IMG/VR virus record: IMGVR_UViG_3300042899_000796
Location: 1-64,000 of that record
Strand: one strand, 5' to 3'
Length of the DNA: 64,000 bases
Source: a virus
Below are positions 53,108-63,300 of this stretch, in pieces. A program made the position numbers and the translations under genes. Numbering within the stretch: position 1 is the stretch's first letter; each line of letters starts with the position of its first letter. Under the pieces are notes generated by a model, which saw only the letters and a program-made list of their open reading frames with translations, was not told where the DNA came from and searched no databases.

Positions 53108-54490
53108 ATGAACAAAAATTTCGATTATTTAGGGAACACATTTCAATTACAATTACTGAATCAGATTATATTAGATAAGGACTTTTCATCTTCAATTATG
53201 GATGTTATTGAACCAATCTATTTCGACAACAAGTACTTTAAAATCATTTTACAAATGACAAAAGAGTATCACAAGAAATATGAATCTACTCCTAATTTCG
53301 ATACTCTTGAGCAGATAGTTAAGTCTGAAATCTCCCAAGAGATGGTTGCCAAGATTGTTTTGGATACATTAACACAAGTTAAAGAGGCACCATTTGAAGG
53401 GTCTACTTTCGTTCAGGAGAAAGCCTTGAAGTTCTGTAAACAACAAGAACTTCAAAAGGCGATGGACAAAGCTCAAAAGATTATTACTCAAGGTGATTTC
53501 GAGTCTTATGATAAGGTAGAAGGACTTGTGAGAGAGGCATTACAGGTTGGTGAAATAGATAAAGGTCAAACGGATATCTTCGCTAATTTAGACACTGTAC
53601 TTGATGAGGATTATCGTCACCCAATTCCAATGGGTATTAAAGGAATTGACAAACTACTTAAAGGTGGTTTGGCTAAAGGTGAGATTGGAGTTATATTAGC
53701 ACCAACGGGTGTTGGTAAGACGACTATCTTATCTAAAATTTCAAACACAGCGTTTAACCTTGGTTATAACGTACTTCAAATATTTTTTGAAGACAATCCA
53801 AAAATCATACAAAGAAAACATTTCACAATGTGGACTGGTATTGAACCGGATAATTTGGTTCAAAATAAAGAAGAGGTAATGAGTAAAATTACTGAGATTA
53901 AAGAGACAATGCAAAATCGATTGGTTTTGAAAAAGTTAGCATCGGACACGATGACTATGAGTCAAATTAAGAATCAGGTTAGAAAGATGATTGCCGATGG
54001 AGTTAAACTTGATATGGTTTTATTAGACTATATTGATTGTGTATTACCGGAATCAAGTAGTAAAGATGAGTGGAAAGCTGAAGGGTCTGTAATGAGAGGA
54101 TTTGAAGCAATGTGCCACGAACTTGATTTAGTTGGGTGGACTGCAACACAAGGTAACAGAGCGTCAATTTCATCTGAAGTTGTAACTACAGACCAAATGG
54201 GTGGGTCAATTAAAAAGGCACAAGTTGGACACGTAATTATTTCCGTGGCTAAAACATTACAACAAAAAGAAATGGGTCTTGCAACTATTGCGATTACTAA
54301 AAGTCGTTTAGGTCAGGATGGGGTTGTTTTTGAGAATTGTAAATTCAATAATGAATTACTTGAGATTGATACTGAAAGTTCAGTAACATTCTTAGGATTT
54401 GAAGAACAACAAGAAGATAGAAAAAGAGATAGGGTTAAAGAACTATTGGAAAAAAGAAAACAAAGAGAACAGAGTCAACAACAAATTTAA
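53108..54490 (+). CDS. Replicative DNA helicase (DnaB/T4 gp41-like)
   Basis: 460 residues, near T4 gp41 (475). The N-terminal 170 residues are helical as in DnaB-type helicases. The RecA-like domain starts MGIKGIDKLLKGGLAKGEIG, with Walker A LAPTGVGKTTIL at about 197-208. Further motifs: VLQIFFEDNP, DMVLLDYIDCVLP as Walker B, and TATQGNRASISSE with the sensor Gln. It unwinds the fork 5'-3' as a hexamer. No separate primase is visible in the window. The ribonucleotide reductase genes follow in the same direction. Confidence 0.9.
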   Translation: MNKNFDYLGNTFQLQLLNQIILDKDFSSSIMDVIEPIYFDNKYFKIILQMTKEYHKKYESTPNFDTLEQIVKSEISQEMVAKIVLDTLTQVKEAPFEGSTFVQEKALKFCKQQELQKAMDKAQKIITQGDFESYDKVEGLVREALQVGEIDKGQTDIFANLDTVLDEDYRHPIPMGIKGIDKLLKGGLAKGEIGVILAPTGVGKTTILSKISNTAFNLGYNVLQIFFEDNPKIIQRKHFTMWTGIEPDNLVQNKEEVMSKITEIKETMQNRLVLKKLASDTMTMSQIKNQVRKMIADGVKLDMVLLDYIDCVLPESSSKDEWKAEGSVMRGFEAMCHELDLVGWTATQGNRASISSEVVTTDQMGGSIKKAQVGHVIISVAKTLQQKEMGLATIAITKSRLGQDGVVFENCKFNNELLEIDTESSVTFLGFEEQQEDRKRDRVKELLEKRKQREQSQQQI

Positions 54491-54498
54491 TTTAAAAC

Positions 54499-55449
54499 AT
54501 GAAAGAAAAAATATTAGAACCAAATAATGACAGATTTGTCATATTCCCTATTGAACATAATGATATATGGGAATTTTATAAACAACACCAAGCGGCGTTT
54601 TGGACTGCGGAAGAAGTGGATTTATCTAACGATATTAGAGATTGGGAAAACCTATCTGATAATGAGAGATACTTTCTTAAAAATATATTGGCGTTTTTTG
54701 CGGCATCTGATGGTATTGTAAATGAGAACTTAGCTGAGAATTTCTTAAAAGAGGTTCAGTACGCTGAAGCAAAGTTCTTTTACGGATTTCAAATTATGAT
54801 GGAGAATATTCACTCGTTAATGTATTCATTATTAATTGACACTTATGTGTCTGATGAAACAGAAAAAGATGAATGTTTCCATGCGATTGACCGATTACCG
54901 GCAGTTCAAAAGAAAGCTAAATGGGCTCTTGATTGGATTGAGAACGCTTCCTTCCAAGAAAGATTAGTTGCCTTCGCAGCTGTTGAAGGTATCTTCTTCT
55001 CAGGTTCATTCTGTTCAATTTTTTGGTTGAAATCAAGAGGAATAATGCAAGGTTTATGTAATGCTAATTCACTTATCTTTAAAGATGAGAATTTACATTG
55101 TGATTTTGCTATTCATTTGATTAACAATCACGTCGAGAACAAACCAAGTGAAAAAAGAATCAAAGAAATTTTATTATCTGCATTAGAGATTGAAAAAGAA
55201 TTTATTACAGAATCTTTACCTGTATCTTTAATTGGTATGAATTCTAATTTGATGAAACAATATTTAGAATTTGTAACAGATGGTCTATTAGTTAAATTTG
55301 GATGTAAAAAACAATTCAATGTTGAACAACCATTCAAATTTATGGAACAAATTGCTGTTGAGACTAAAGGAAACTTTTTTGAATCAAGAACAATGGAATA
55401 CCAAAAGGCTAAATTAGGTGAATCACTAACATTCACTGACGATTTCTAA
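54499..55449 (+). CDS. nrdB: Ribonucleotide reductase class I, small subunit
   Basis: 316 residues. All metal-binding and radical residues are in place: D71 (ASDGIVNEN), E102, H105 and Y109 ([10 protein letters not shown]), E163 (VEGIFFSG), E197 and H200 (KDENLHCDF). The radical Tyr is Y109. The phrases [13 protein letters not shown] and [17 protein letters not shown] are closer to the eukaryotic-type R2 than to E. coli NrdB. It provides the tyrosyl radical to the large subunit encoded next, keeping dNTP supply up during replication. The 9-base gap from the helicase gene places it in the same operon. Confidence 0.95.
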   Translation: MKEKILEPNNDRFVIFPIEHNDIWEFYKQHQAAFWTAEEVDLSNDIRDWENLSDNERYFLKNILAFFAASDGIVNENLAENFLKEVQYAEAKFFYGFQIMMENIHSLMYSLLIDTYVSDETEKDECFHAIDRLPAVQKKAKWALDWIENASFQERLVAFAAVEGIFFSGSFCSIFWLKSRGIMQGLCNANSLIFKDENLHCDFAIHLINNHVENKPSEKRIKEILLSALEIEKEFITESLPVSLIGMNSNLMKQYLEFVTDGLLVKFGCKKQFNVEQPFKFMEQIAVETKGNFFESRTMEYQKAKLGESLTFTDDF

Positions 55450-55459
55450 TTAAAAAAAC

Positions 55460-57886
55460 ATGATGTCATTAAAAATTAAAAAAAGAGGGGGAGATGAGGT
55501 TTCATTTAACCCCCAAAAAATTTACAATAGAGTTAAACGAGCGTCTAGAGGGTTAAATGTTAACTCAGACGAGATTTTCATTAAAGTAATTACTTCAGTA
55601 CCAACTGAAGGATTTATTACAACTAAAGAGTTAGATAAATTAGTATATGAAATAGCGGCGTCTTATACAGGTAGTCATCACGACTACTCAAGATTAGCGT
55701 CATCTGTTGCTATTTCTGCATACCATAAAGAAACTGATGAAAGTTTTTGTAACACAATGCACACATTGCACGTTGATGGAGTTATTAATGATATGTTAAT
55801 GGAAACTATTGAACTATATGGTCCTGAAAATATTGATTCTGTAATTAATCACGAGAATGATTACAATTTTGATTATTTTGCTTGGCGTTCATTACAAGAA
55901 ATGTATTTGTTGAAAACTCCTGAAGGTAAAGTAATTGAAAGACCACAACATATGTATATGAGAGTTGCTCTATGGGTGACTAAATCATTTGAAGAGGCGG
56001 TTGAATATTACAATTCTTTGTCAAATCAACTTATTTCTCCTGCAACACCAATTATGATTAACGCGGGAACTAAAACACCTCAACTAGCGTCTTGTGTATT
56101 GAAATACAATCACGGGGATTCAAGAGAAGGTTTATTACAAACATTAAATGATATTTCAACGTACTCTTCGGATGCTGCAGGAATTGGTTTATGTATGTCT
56201 AACATTCGCAGTAAAGAAAGTAGAATTAATTCATCAGGTGGATTTGCGGGAGGTTTATTGAAATACCTTAAAATTGTTAATGAATCTTTACGTTTCTTTA
56301 ATCAACAAGGAAGAAGACCGGGTAGTGCCGCTATCTACATTGAACCTTGGCATAAAGACATTATTGATTTACTTGATATCAAAAAGAACACAGGTGCTGA
56401 AGAGATGAGGGCAAGAGATTTATTCACGTCAATTTGGTTACCGGATAACTTTATGAATGCTGTTAAAAACAATGGGGATTGGTATTTGTTCTGTCCTAAT
56501 GACATTAAAAAGGCCGGTATCAAACCATTACAGGAAACTTATGGTGATGAGTATGAGGAAAACTACAACAAAGCGGTTGAACTTGGTCTTGGTAAAAAAG
56601 TGAAAGCTCAAACAATTTGGAATAAGATTATTGAATCTCAGGTTGAAACAGGAGTTCCTTACTTATGTTCTAAGGATAGTGCGAATAGAAAAACAAACCA
56701 TCAAAACATTGGGGTGATTAAACAATCTAACTTATGTAATGAGATTTACCAATATACTGATGAAGAAACAACTGCAATCTGTACGTTATCTTCTATGGTG
56801 TTGAAAAACTTTATTATTAAAGGAGAATTTGATTTTAACTTACTTTACAATGAAGTTAGGAAAGTTGTGAGAGCACTTAACAAAGTTGTTGATATTAATA
56901 GTTATTCAACTGAGCAAGGTAGAAAAGGTGGTTTAGAACAAAGAGCAATTGCAATTGGAACTCAAGGGTTGGCAGACGTATTTTATTTAATGGATTTCAT
57001 TTTTACATCTGAAGAGGCGAAAAAACTTAATAAAGATATTTTTGAAACAATCTATTTCGCGGCAATCACGGAGAGTTCTTATTTATGTCAACAAGGTTTA
57101 TACAGACCATATGAATTCTTTAAAGGTTCACCAATGTCAAAGGGTATATTCCAATTTGATATGTGGGGAATGAATGAGGATAATTTATCAGGTCGTTGGG
57201 ATTGGATGGGATTGAAAGATAAAGTATCAGAATATGGAGTTTGTAACTCGTTATTTACTGCTCAAATGCCGGTGGCATCTTCGGCTAAAATTACAGGTTC
57301 ATTTGAAATGACAGAACCAGCTCACTCGGCATTATTTAATCGTCGTGTAGTTGGTGGTGAGATTCTTATTGTAAACAAATATTTAATTACTGATTTTGAA
57401 AAATTAGGGGTTTGGAGTGAAGATTTAAAGAATGAAATTATCATGAACGAAGGGTCTATTCAAAACATTAATTTTAATCAATATCTTGATGTCGAAGATA
57501 AGAATTACAACAAGAAAGTTAAAAGAATTGAACACTTAATACCAAAATACAAAACAATTTGGGAGATATCTCAAAGAGAACTTATTGATATGGCGGCTGA
57601 CAGAGCACCGTTTATTGACCAATCACAATCAATGAATATCTATATGTCTGAACCAACGTTATCAAAAATTTCATCATCTCATTTCCATTCATGGGGTAAA
57701 GGATTGAAAACTCTTTGTTATTATGTTAGAACTAAAGCGATATCTACCGGAGCAAAACACTTAGCGGTTGATATTTCAAAAGTGAATCAACAAACTATTA
57801 AACAAGAAAAACCAAAAGTGAATCTTGTTGAACCTACAGTAAAACCAACAGATTCAGAATTTGAATGTTTTGGATGTGGTTCATAA
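55460..57886 (+). CDS. nrdA: Ribonucleotide reductase class I, large subunit
   Basis: 808 residues. The N-terminal about 95 residues form an ATP-cone (SLKIKKRGGDEVSFNPQKIY). Catalytic residues: C212 (PQLASCVL), N424, C426 and E428 (SNLCNEIY) and C441 (ICTLSSM), with spacing like human R1. The C-terminus ends ECFGCGS, whose cysteine pair re-reduces the active site. It therefore reduces ribonucleotides using a thioredoxin/glutaredoxin partner that is not in this window. The ATP-cone suggests dATP control is kept. It starts 10 bases after nrdB and is followed by a strong terminator that closes the replication block. Confidence 0.95.
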   Translation: MMSLKIKKRGGDEVSFNPQKIYNRVKRASRGLNVNSDEIFIKVITSVPTEGFITTKELDKLVYEIAASYTGSHHDYSRLASSVAISAYHKETDESFCNTMHTLHVDGVINDMLMETIELYGPENIDSVINHENDYNFDYFAWRSLQEMYLLKTPEGKVIERPQHMYMRVALWVTKSFEEAVEYYNSLSNQLISPATPIMINAGTKTPQLASCVLKYNHGDSREGLLQTLNDISTYSSDAAGIGLCMSNIRSKESRINSSGGFAGGLLKYLKIVNESLRFFNQQGRRPGSAAIYIEPWHKDIIDLLDIKKNTGAEEMRARDLFTSIWLPDNFMNAVKNNGDWYLFCPNDIKKAGIKPLQETYGDEYEENYNKAVELGLGKKVKAQTIWNKIIESQVETGVPYLCSKDSANRKTNHQNIGVIKQSNLCNEIYQYTDEETTAICTLSSMVLKNFIIKGEFDFNLLYNEVRKVVRALNKVVDINSYSTEQGRKGGLEQRAIAIGTQGLADVFYLMDFIFTSEEAKKLNKDIFETIYFAAITESSYLCQQGLYRPYEFFKGSPMSKGIFQFDMWGMNEDNLSGRWDWMGLKDKVSEYGVCNSLFTAQMPVASSAKITGSFEMTEPAHSALFNRRVVGGEILIVNKYLITDFEKLGVWSEDLKNEIIMNEGSIQNINFNQYLDVEDKNYNKKVKRIEHLIPKYKTIWEISQRELIDMAADRAPFIDQSQSMNIYMSEPTLSKISSSHFHSWGKGLKTLCYYVRTKAISTGAKHLAVDISKVNQQTIKQEKPKVNLVEPTVKPTDSEFECFGCGS

Positions 57887-57908
57887 TAAAATTACCGATA
57901 ATTATATT

Positions 57909-57933
57909 AATCCCGGCAATGTCGGGATTTTTT
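57909..57933 (+). terminator. Intrinsic terminator after nrdA
   Basis: The stem AATCCCG / CGGGATT has a 7-base loop and a T-run. It separates nucleotide metabolism from the baseplate wedge genes. Confidence 0.8.
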
Positions 57934-57942
57934 ATTTTTAGG

Positions 57943-57949
57943 TATTTAT
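57943..57949 (+). promoter_or_regulatory. Late-promoter-like TATTTAT before baseplate wedge operon
   Basis: GGTATTTATA lies directly after the terminator and 31 bases before the ATG at 57981. Confidence 0.5.
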
Positions 57950-57980
57950 AAGAAATAATCATAACACTATAATTATAGAT

Positions 57981-58451
57981 ATGGCAGACGGAACAACATA
58001 TGGACTTAATTTTCCTTTTAGGGATTCAGTAAAGGGTGACTATTTACAACTTACGGAATATGAATCTCAGGAAATTAAAGCGGACTTAATTCACTTACTT
58101 TTAACTCGAAAAGGTTCTCGATATTATTTACCGACATTTGGTACAAGACTTTATGAGTTTTTGTTTGAACCATTTGACGGATTAACATTTGATGCTATTG
58201 AATCTGATATTCGAGATGCTGTAGGTACTTTTATGCCAAATTTATTATTAAATCAAATTACAATAAGTCCTGCTGACCCTCAAGAAGAAGTTGATTTAGC
58301 AACAGGGATGGCAACAATAGGAACAAGTGAATCGTCAATTTATAGATTTCCTGGTAAAGGGACTTCAGAGTATACTGCAAAAATAAAAATAGATTACTCG
58401 ACAAACAATTCAACTTTTGGACCGAGTGATTTCGTTATCATTAATATTTAA
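57981..58451 (+). CDS. Baseplate wedge protein gp25-like (GPW/gp25 family)
   Basis: 156 residues. KADLIHLLLTRKGSRYYLPT (about 34-53) then FGTRLYEFLFEPFDG matches the E-x-x-x-L-L-x-T-x-x-G-E/S-R-x-x-x-P-x-F-G-x-x-L-x-x-x-L-F-E-P pattern of the GPW/gp25 family. It is a core baseplate wedge part that seeds the sheath. T4 gp25 is 132 residues; the extra 25 lie near the C-terminus. The next gene (gp6-like) starts 6 bases after the stop. The order gp25, gp6 is that of T4. Confidence 0.9.
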   Translation: MADGTTYGLNFPFRDSVKGDYLQLTEYESQEIKADLIHLLLTRKGSRYYLPTFGTRLYEFLFEPFDGLTFDAIESDIRDAVGTFMPNLLLNQITISPADPQEEVDLATGMATIGTSESSIYRFPGKGTSEYTAKIKIDYSTNNSTFGPSDFVIINI

Positions 58452-58457
58452 TATCAT

Positions 58458-60296
58458 ATGGCAAATCGTAATATATCATATACTACAAGAGATTATCAAG
58501 GAATAAGAACTGAATTATTAAACTATGTAAGAACTTATTACCCTGAATTAATACAGGATTTCAATGATGCTTCGGTATTCTCGGTATTCTTAGATTTGAA
58601 TGCTGCGGTTGCAGATAATTTACATTATCATATTGATAGAAGTATTCAAGAAACGGTTCTACAATATGCTCAACAAAGGTCTTCAATTTATAACATTGCA
58701 AGAACTTATGGATTAAAATTACCGGGTCAGAGACCATCTGTTTCTTTGGTAGATTTTTCAATTACGGTTCCTGCTTTTGGGGATAAAGAAGATGAAAGAT
58801 ACTTAGGTACATTAACAAGAGGGTCTCAAGTTGTTGGAGCGGGTATTGTTTTTGAAAACATATATGATATTGATTTTACATCACCATATAATGCTCAAGG
58901 ATTTCCAAATAGATTAAAAATACCAAATTTTAATGCTAATAACGTTTTAATTAATTATACCATTACTAAACGAGAATTGGTTGTTAATGGTATTACTAAA
59001 GTGTTTAAAAGAGTGATTACTCCTAATGACGTAAAACCATTCTTTGAATTATTTTTACCTGAAAAAAATGTATTAGGTATTACAAGTGTATTACTTAAGA
59101 GTGGGACTGAATACACTAATATTCCTTCGACTGCGGAATTTTTAGGTGTTGAAAATAAATGGTATGAAGTTGATTCGTTGGCGGAAGACAGAGTTTTTAT
59201 TGAAGACCCAACTAAAGTTTCAGACCAACCGGGTATTAAAGTTGGTAGATACATTCAAACACAAGATAGATTTATAAGTGAATATACCTCCGAAGGATTT
59301 AAAAAGATGACTTTTGGTGGTGGAACAAATACCGCCCAAGACGCATTAGACCAATTTACAACAGTTGGAGCGACAATTGACTTACAAAGATATTCAAACA
59401 ACTTTTCATTGGGGTCAGCTTTAAAACCTAATTCCACATTATTTGTTCAGTATCGAGTTGGTGGTGGTTTAGCGACAAATTTAGGAACAAATGTGATTAA
59501 TCAAGTTGGTACTGTTAATTTCTTTGTAAACGGACCATCTGAGTCAACTAATTCATCTGTTGTTAATTCACTAAGATGTAATAACGTTACTGCCGCGATT
59601 GGTGGTGCAGGGACTCCTTCATTAGAGGAGATTAGAAATTACGTTTCATTTAATTTCTCAGCTCAAAAAAGAGCGGTAACGGTACAAGATTACGAATCAA
59701 TTATTAGAAATATGCCATCAGAGTTTGGTGCACCTGCAAAAGTATCCATAACTGAGAATAATAATAAGATATTAATTCAATTATTATCGTATGATACTTC
59801 TGGTAAATTAACAAGTATTGTGTCTGACACTTTAAGACAAAATGTTGCAAATTACCTATCCAATTATAGAATGATGAACGATTATATTTCAATTTTAACA
59901 GCTGATGTTATTGACTTAAGTATTGACGTTCAAATTGTGTTAGATTCTGCTCAAAATTCAGGACAAGTTATTTCTGATGTGGTTGATAGAATTTCGACTT
60001 ATCTTAATCCACAAACAAGGGAGTTAGGTCAAAATGTTTATTTATCTGAAATAAGAAGTATTGTTCAAAATCAAAATGGAGTTTTAACTGTTGCTGGATT
60101 AAATGTTTATAATAATGTTGGTGGACAATATTCTTCTTCCGAAACATCTATGGAATATAGTAATTTGGAAACAAAAGAAATTGCTCCGGTTGATGATACA
60201 ATTTTTGCTCAACCATCTCAAGTATATCAAATTAGATATCCTAATAAAGACATTAGGGTTTCAGTTAAAAATTTCCAATCAGTTACCTTTTCATAA
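58458..60296 (+). CDS. Baseplate wedge protein gp6/baseplate J-like
   Basis: 612 residues, near T4 gp6 (660). SYTTRDYQGIRTELLNYVRT at the start, then FLDLNAAVADNLHYHIDRSI and ARTYGLKLPGQRPS, are typical of gp6/J wedge proteins. RAVTVQDYESIIRNMPSEFG (about 413-432) and VISDVVDRISTYLNPQTREL are the conserved C-terminal J motifs. It forms the iris-like ring that opens on contraction. It follows gp25-like directly in one operon. Confidence 0.85.
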   Translation: MANRNISYTTRDYQGIRTELLNYVRTYYPELIQDFNDASVFSVFLDLNAAVADNLHYHIDRSIQETVLQYAQQRSSIYNIARTYGLKLPGQRPSVSLVDFSITVPAFGDKEDERYLGTLTRGSQVVGAGIVFENIYDIDFTSPYNAQGFPNRLKIPNFNANNVLINYTITKRELVVNGITKVFKRVITPNDVKPFFELFLPEKNVLGITSVLLKSGTEYTNIPSTAEFLGVENKWYEVDSLAEDRVFIEDPTKVSDQPGIKVGRYIQTQDRFISEYTSEGFKKMTFGGGTNTAQDALDQFTTVGATIDLQRYSNNFSLGSALKPNSTLFVQYRVGGGLATNLGTNVINQVGTVNFFVNGPSESTNSSVVNSLRCNNVTAAIGGAGTPSLEEIRNYVSFNFSAQKRAVTVQDYESIIRNMPSEFGAPAKVSITENNNKILIQLLSYDTSGKLTSIVSDTLRQNVANYLSNYRMMNDYISILTADVIDLSIDVQIVLDSAQNSGQVISDVVDRISTYLNPQTRELGQNVYLSEIRSIVQNQNGVLTVAGLNVYNNVGGQYSSSETSMEYSNLETKEIAPVDDTIFAQPSQVYQIRYPNKDIRVSVKNFQSVTFS

Positions 60297-60302
60297 CAGG
60301 TT

Positions 60303-60375
60303 TATTTATCACCCAACTATCTTATAATTAAAAGTAAGGTGTGTGAATTTTAAAAATAACACATAAACTATTTAT
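60303..60375 (+). promoter_or_regulatory. Two TATTTAT motifs before the gp7-position gene
   Basis: Motifs at 60303-60309 and 60369-60375, the latter 16 bases before the ATG at 60392. The 95-base gap holds nothing else recognisable. Confidence 0.45.
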
Positions 60376-60391
60376 TAATTAAAAGAATTGC

Positions 60392-63300
60392 ATGGGTCAG
60401 TCTTATAGAATTAAAACCGAATTAGGTGTCAACAAAACTATTAACGTTGAGTTGGAGCAAGATTTTGAGTTTTTAGAAATATTATCATTAAAAATACAAC
60501 AAGCTGATGTTTACACAAGAAGTTGTGCTGAGTATGGTGTAATTGTTGGTAGGGTTACTGCTAATAATGGATTTGGTATTCCAAATGCTCGAGTTTCAGT
60601 TTTTATACCAATTAGCGCGGTAGATGAATCTAATCCATTAATTTCAAGTATATATCCTTACAAATCACCAACAGATAAGAATGAGGATGGTTATCGTTAC
60701 AATTTATTACCTTACGAAAAATCTTATTCCGCTCATGCCGCAACAGGAACTTTACCAACAAGAGAAGATAGTTTAACTGGTTCAACTGCCGTTGAAATAT
60801 ACGACACATATTTCAAATACGCCACTAAAACAAATGAGAGTGGTGATTATATGATTATGGGTGTTCCATTAGGGTCTCAAACATTAGTAATGGATGTTGA
60901 TTTATCCGATATTGGTGAATTCTCATTAACTCCTCAAGATTTAATTAGAATGGGGTTGGCCACAGAAGGACAAGTTGCCGGTAACAGATTTAAAACTTCA
61001 ACTGACTTAAGTTCTTTACCTCAAATAGTTTCATTAACAAAACAATTAGACGTTAGTCCATTATGGGGTGACCCTGATATATGTCAAATTGCCGTGAACC
61101 GAATGGATTTTGACCTTAGAGATGATGCAAACATTGATATTCAACCAACATCGGTTTTTATGGGTTCAATTTATTCAACATCGGATTCATTCAGATTAAG
61201 AAAAAATGCAAGACCAAGAGATGACATGGGTAATTTATGTAGCTTAACTACGGGACCAGGTCAAATTTTGGCAATTAGACAAACCATACAAGAAGATAGT
61301 GATGGTAATCCAATATTAGAACAATTTCAATTAGAACAATCAGGAAATATTATTGATGGTAATGGTGTGTGGATGACTGAATTACCAATGAATTTAGATT
61401 ATTTTATTACTAATGAATTTGGGGAGAAAGTTTTATCAAACGACCCGACTGTAGGAATTCCGACAAAAGGGAGATATCGTTTTAAAGTAAAATGGTCACA
61501 ATCAGGTGCGGTTTCAGAACAGACAAGAAGACCTCATTATTTAATTCCAAATGTTAAAGAATATGGGTGGGGAGCTAGTACGGTAACTAATCCTGATAGA
61601 CAAGAAGGGTCTTATTACTTTGGGTTAGCTTGGAGTGGATATACAAAAGGATTTGTGGGGAATAGTGGACCTCAAGTAACCTTAAGAAATAATATATTAG
61701 ATTCTAAAATTAATTGTGAAGACACATTTTATCAGTTTCAATTTAATAGGGTTTACACTGTTTCAAATTTTATAGACCAATTTAAAAATGGTGGTAAAGG
61801 GAGATTTATTGGTATTAAAGAGATTGATTCACAAGAATGTGAAGATACGGTAAATAAATTTCCGGTAAATGACGGGTTCAGAAATTTCGATTTATTCTTT
61901 TTTATTTTTTCTTTAATACTTCAAATTATTCAATTAATAGGAATACCCTTGTTAATTGTTTATCATTTTATTGCTTTTTTATGGAATAATTTTGCAGTAC
62001 CAATTTTAGCTTATTTTATTATTCAATTTGGTCTTAATGCCGTTTATGAGTTTTCTGCAGCATATGCCGCGGCAGCAGGGGCTACAGGATTTTCATTTGG
62101 ATTGTTGTTACTTATCGCGCCATTTGTTTTAAAAGGGTTATTATGGACGGCAATAGCGTTATTTTTGGCACTTAAATTTAAACAGATTGTTTCATATAAA
62201 TTTGGTAGAATGAAGTTACCAATGATTACCTATCCTGAATGTCAAACTTGTGAATGTGTGTCTGAAACAACAAAACCAAATCCGGATACTGAAAATGGTA
62301 GTCCTCCTTCTGCAGGGTTAATTTCGCAAGTATCTGATGGAAATCAATATAACGAGACTCTTACTCAAAACAACCTAAGTATCAATAGGTCTTGGCCCGG
62401 GATACCCGCTACGGATGATAATTTCGAATTATATTTTCAATTAGAATCAATAGGGGAAGGGGTTGCGCTTGCAGGACAAGCAGGTAAAAATGAAAATCCT
62501 TTAAAATTTAAAACACTAACGTCTAATCTGTATACATTTCCTAATGAAGCTCAGAGTTTATACCAAGGAATTACTTTACCACCTGGTGAAAGAGTTAATG
62601 TTTATAACACTCGAAAAAAATTCTTTGACAACGTAAATAAAATCAAAGTTACTTTTTCAACTCCAACAAACGGGAATAAACATCATTTTGATAACACGTT
62701 AACTGTGTTATCAACACAAGATATAGAACCAGGTACTTTATTATCGTTTGTTAATACTAACAAAAGTAAGGATAAAAATTATATATTAACAGGGACAACT
62801 CAAGCGGGATATGCGGTAAATGGTATTAATGGTATTATCACAACAAGTGCATTTACTGCTAGTGTAAGTTATGCTGGAGCTCAATCTCCGGTATTATATG
62901 ATATTCCGGCTTTCCCTTCTGAGTGTGTTACAAGTATGACCATAGAAGTGAAAGAACCGGGAACTGTTTCATATAGAACTTGTGCTGGAGATAAAGTTGT
63001 GCTTTCATTTACTGCCGAAACTATAACTCCGGATAATCCTATTATCACAGGTATTACAAATTCTAATTGTATTGATTTGTCTCAATCAGGTGGTACTGCA
63101 GATTATGAAATTACTTCTATTGGTGAAGGTTGTCAAAGGTATATTTATCCTTCTGATATTGAATATTACCAAGTTTTAACAGCTATTACTATAAATCAAA
63201 CGATAGTAAACGGACAACCTCAATATTCAATTCCAAATTATAATAATAGTGGTCCAAGTTTTTGGAAAACATTAAACGCTCCGAATAGATTATTTAGTAT

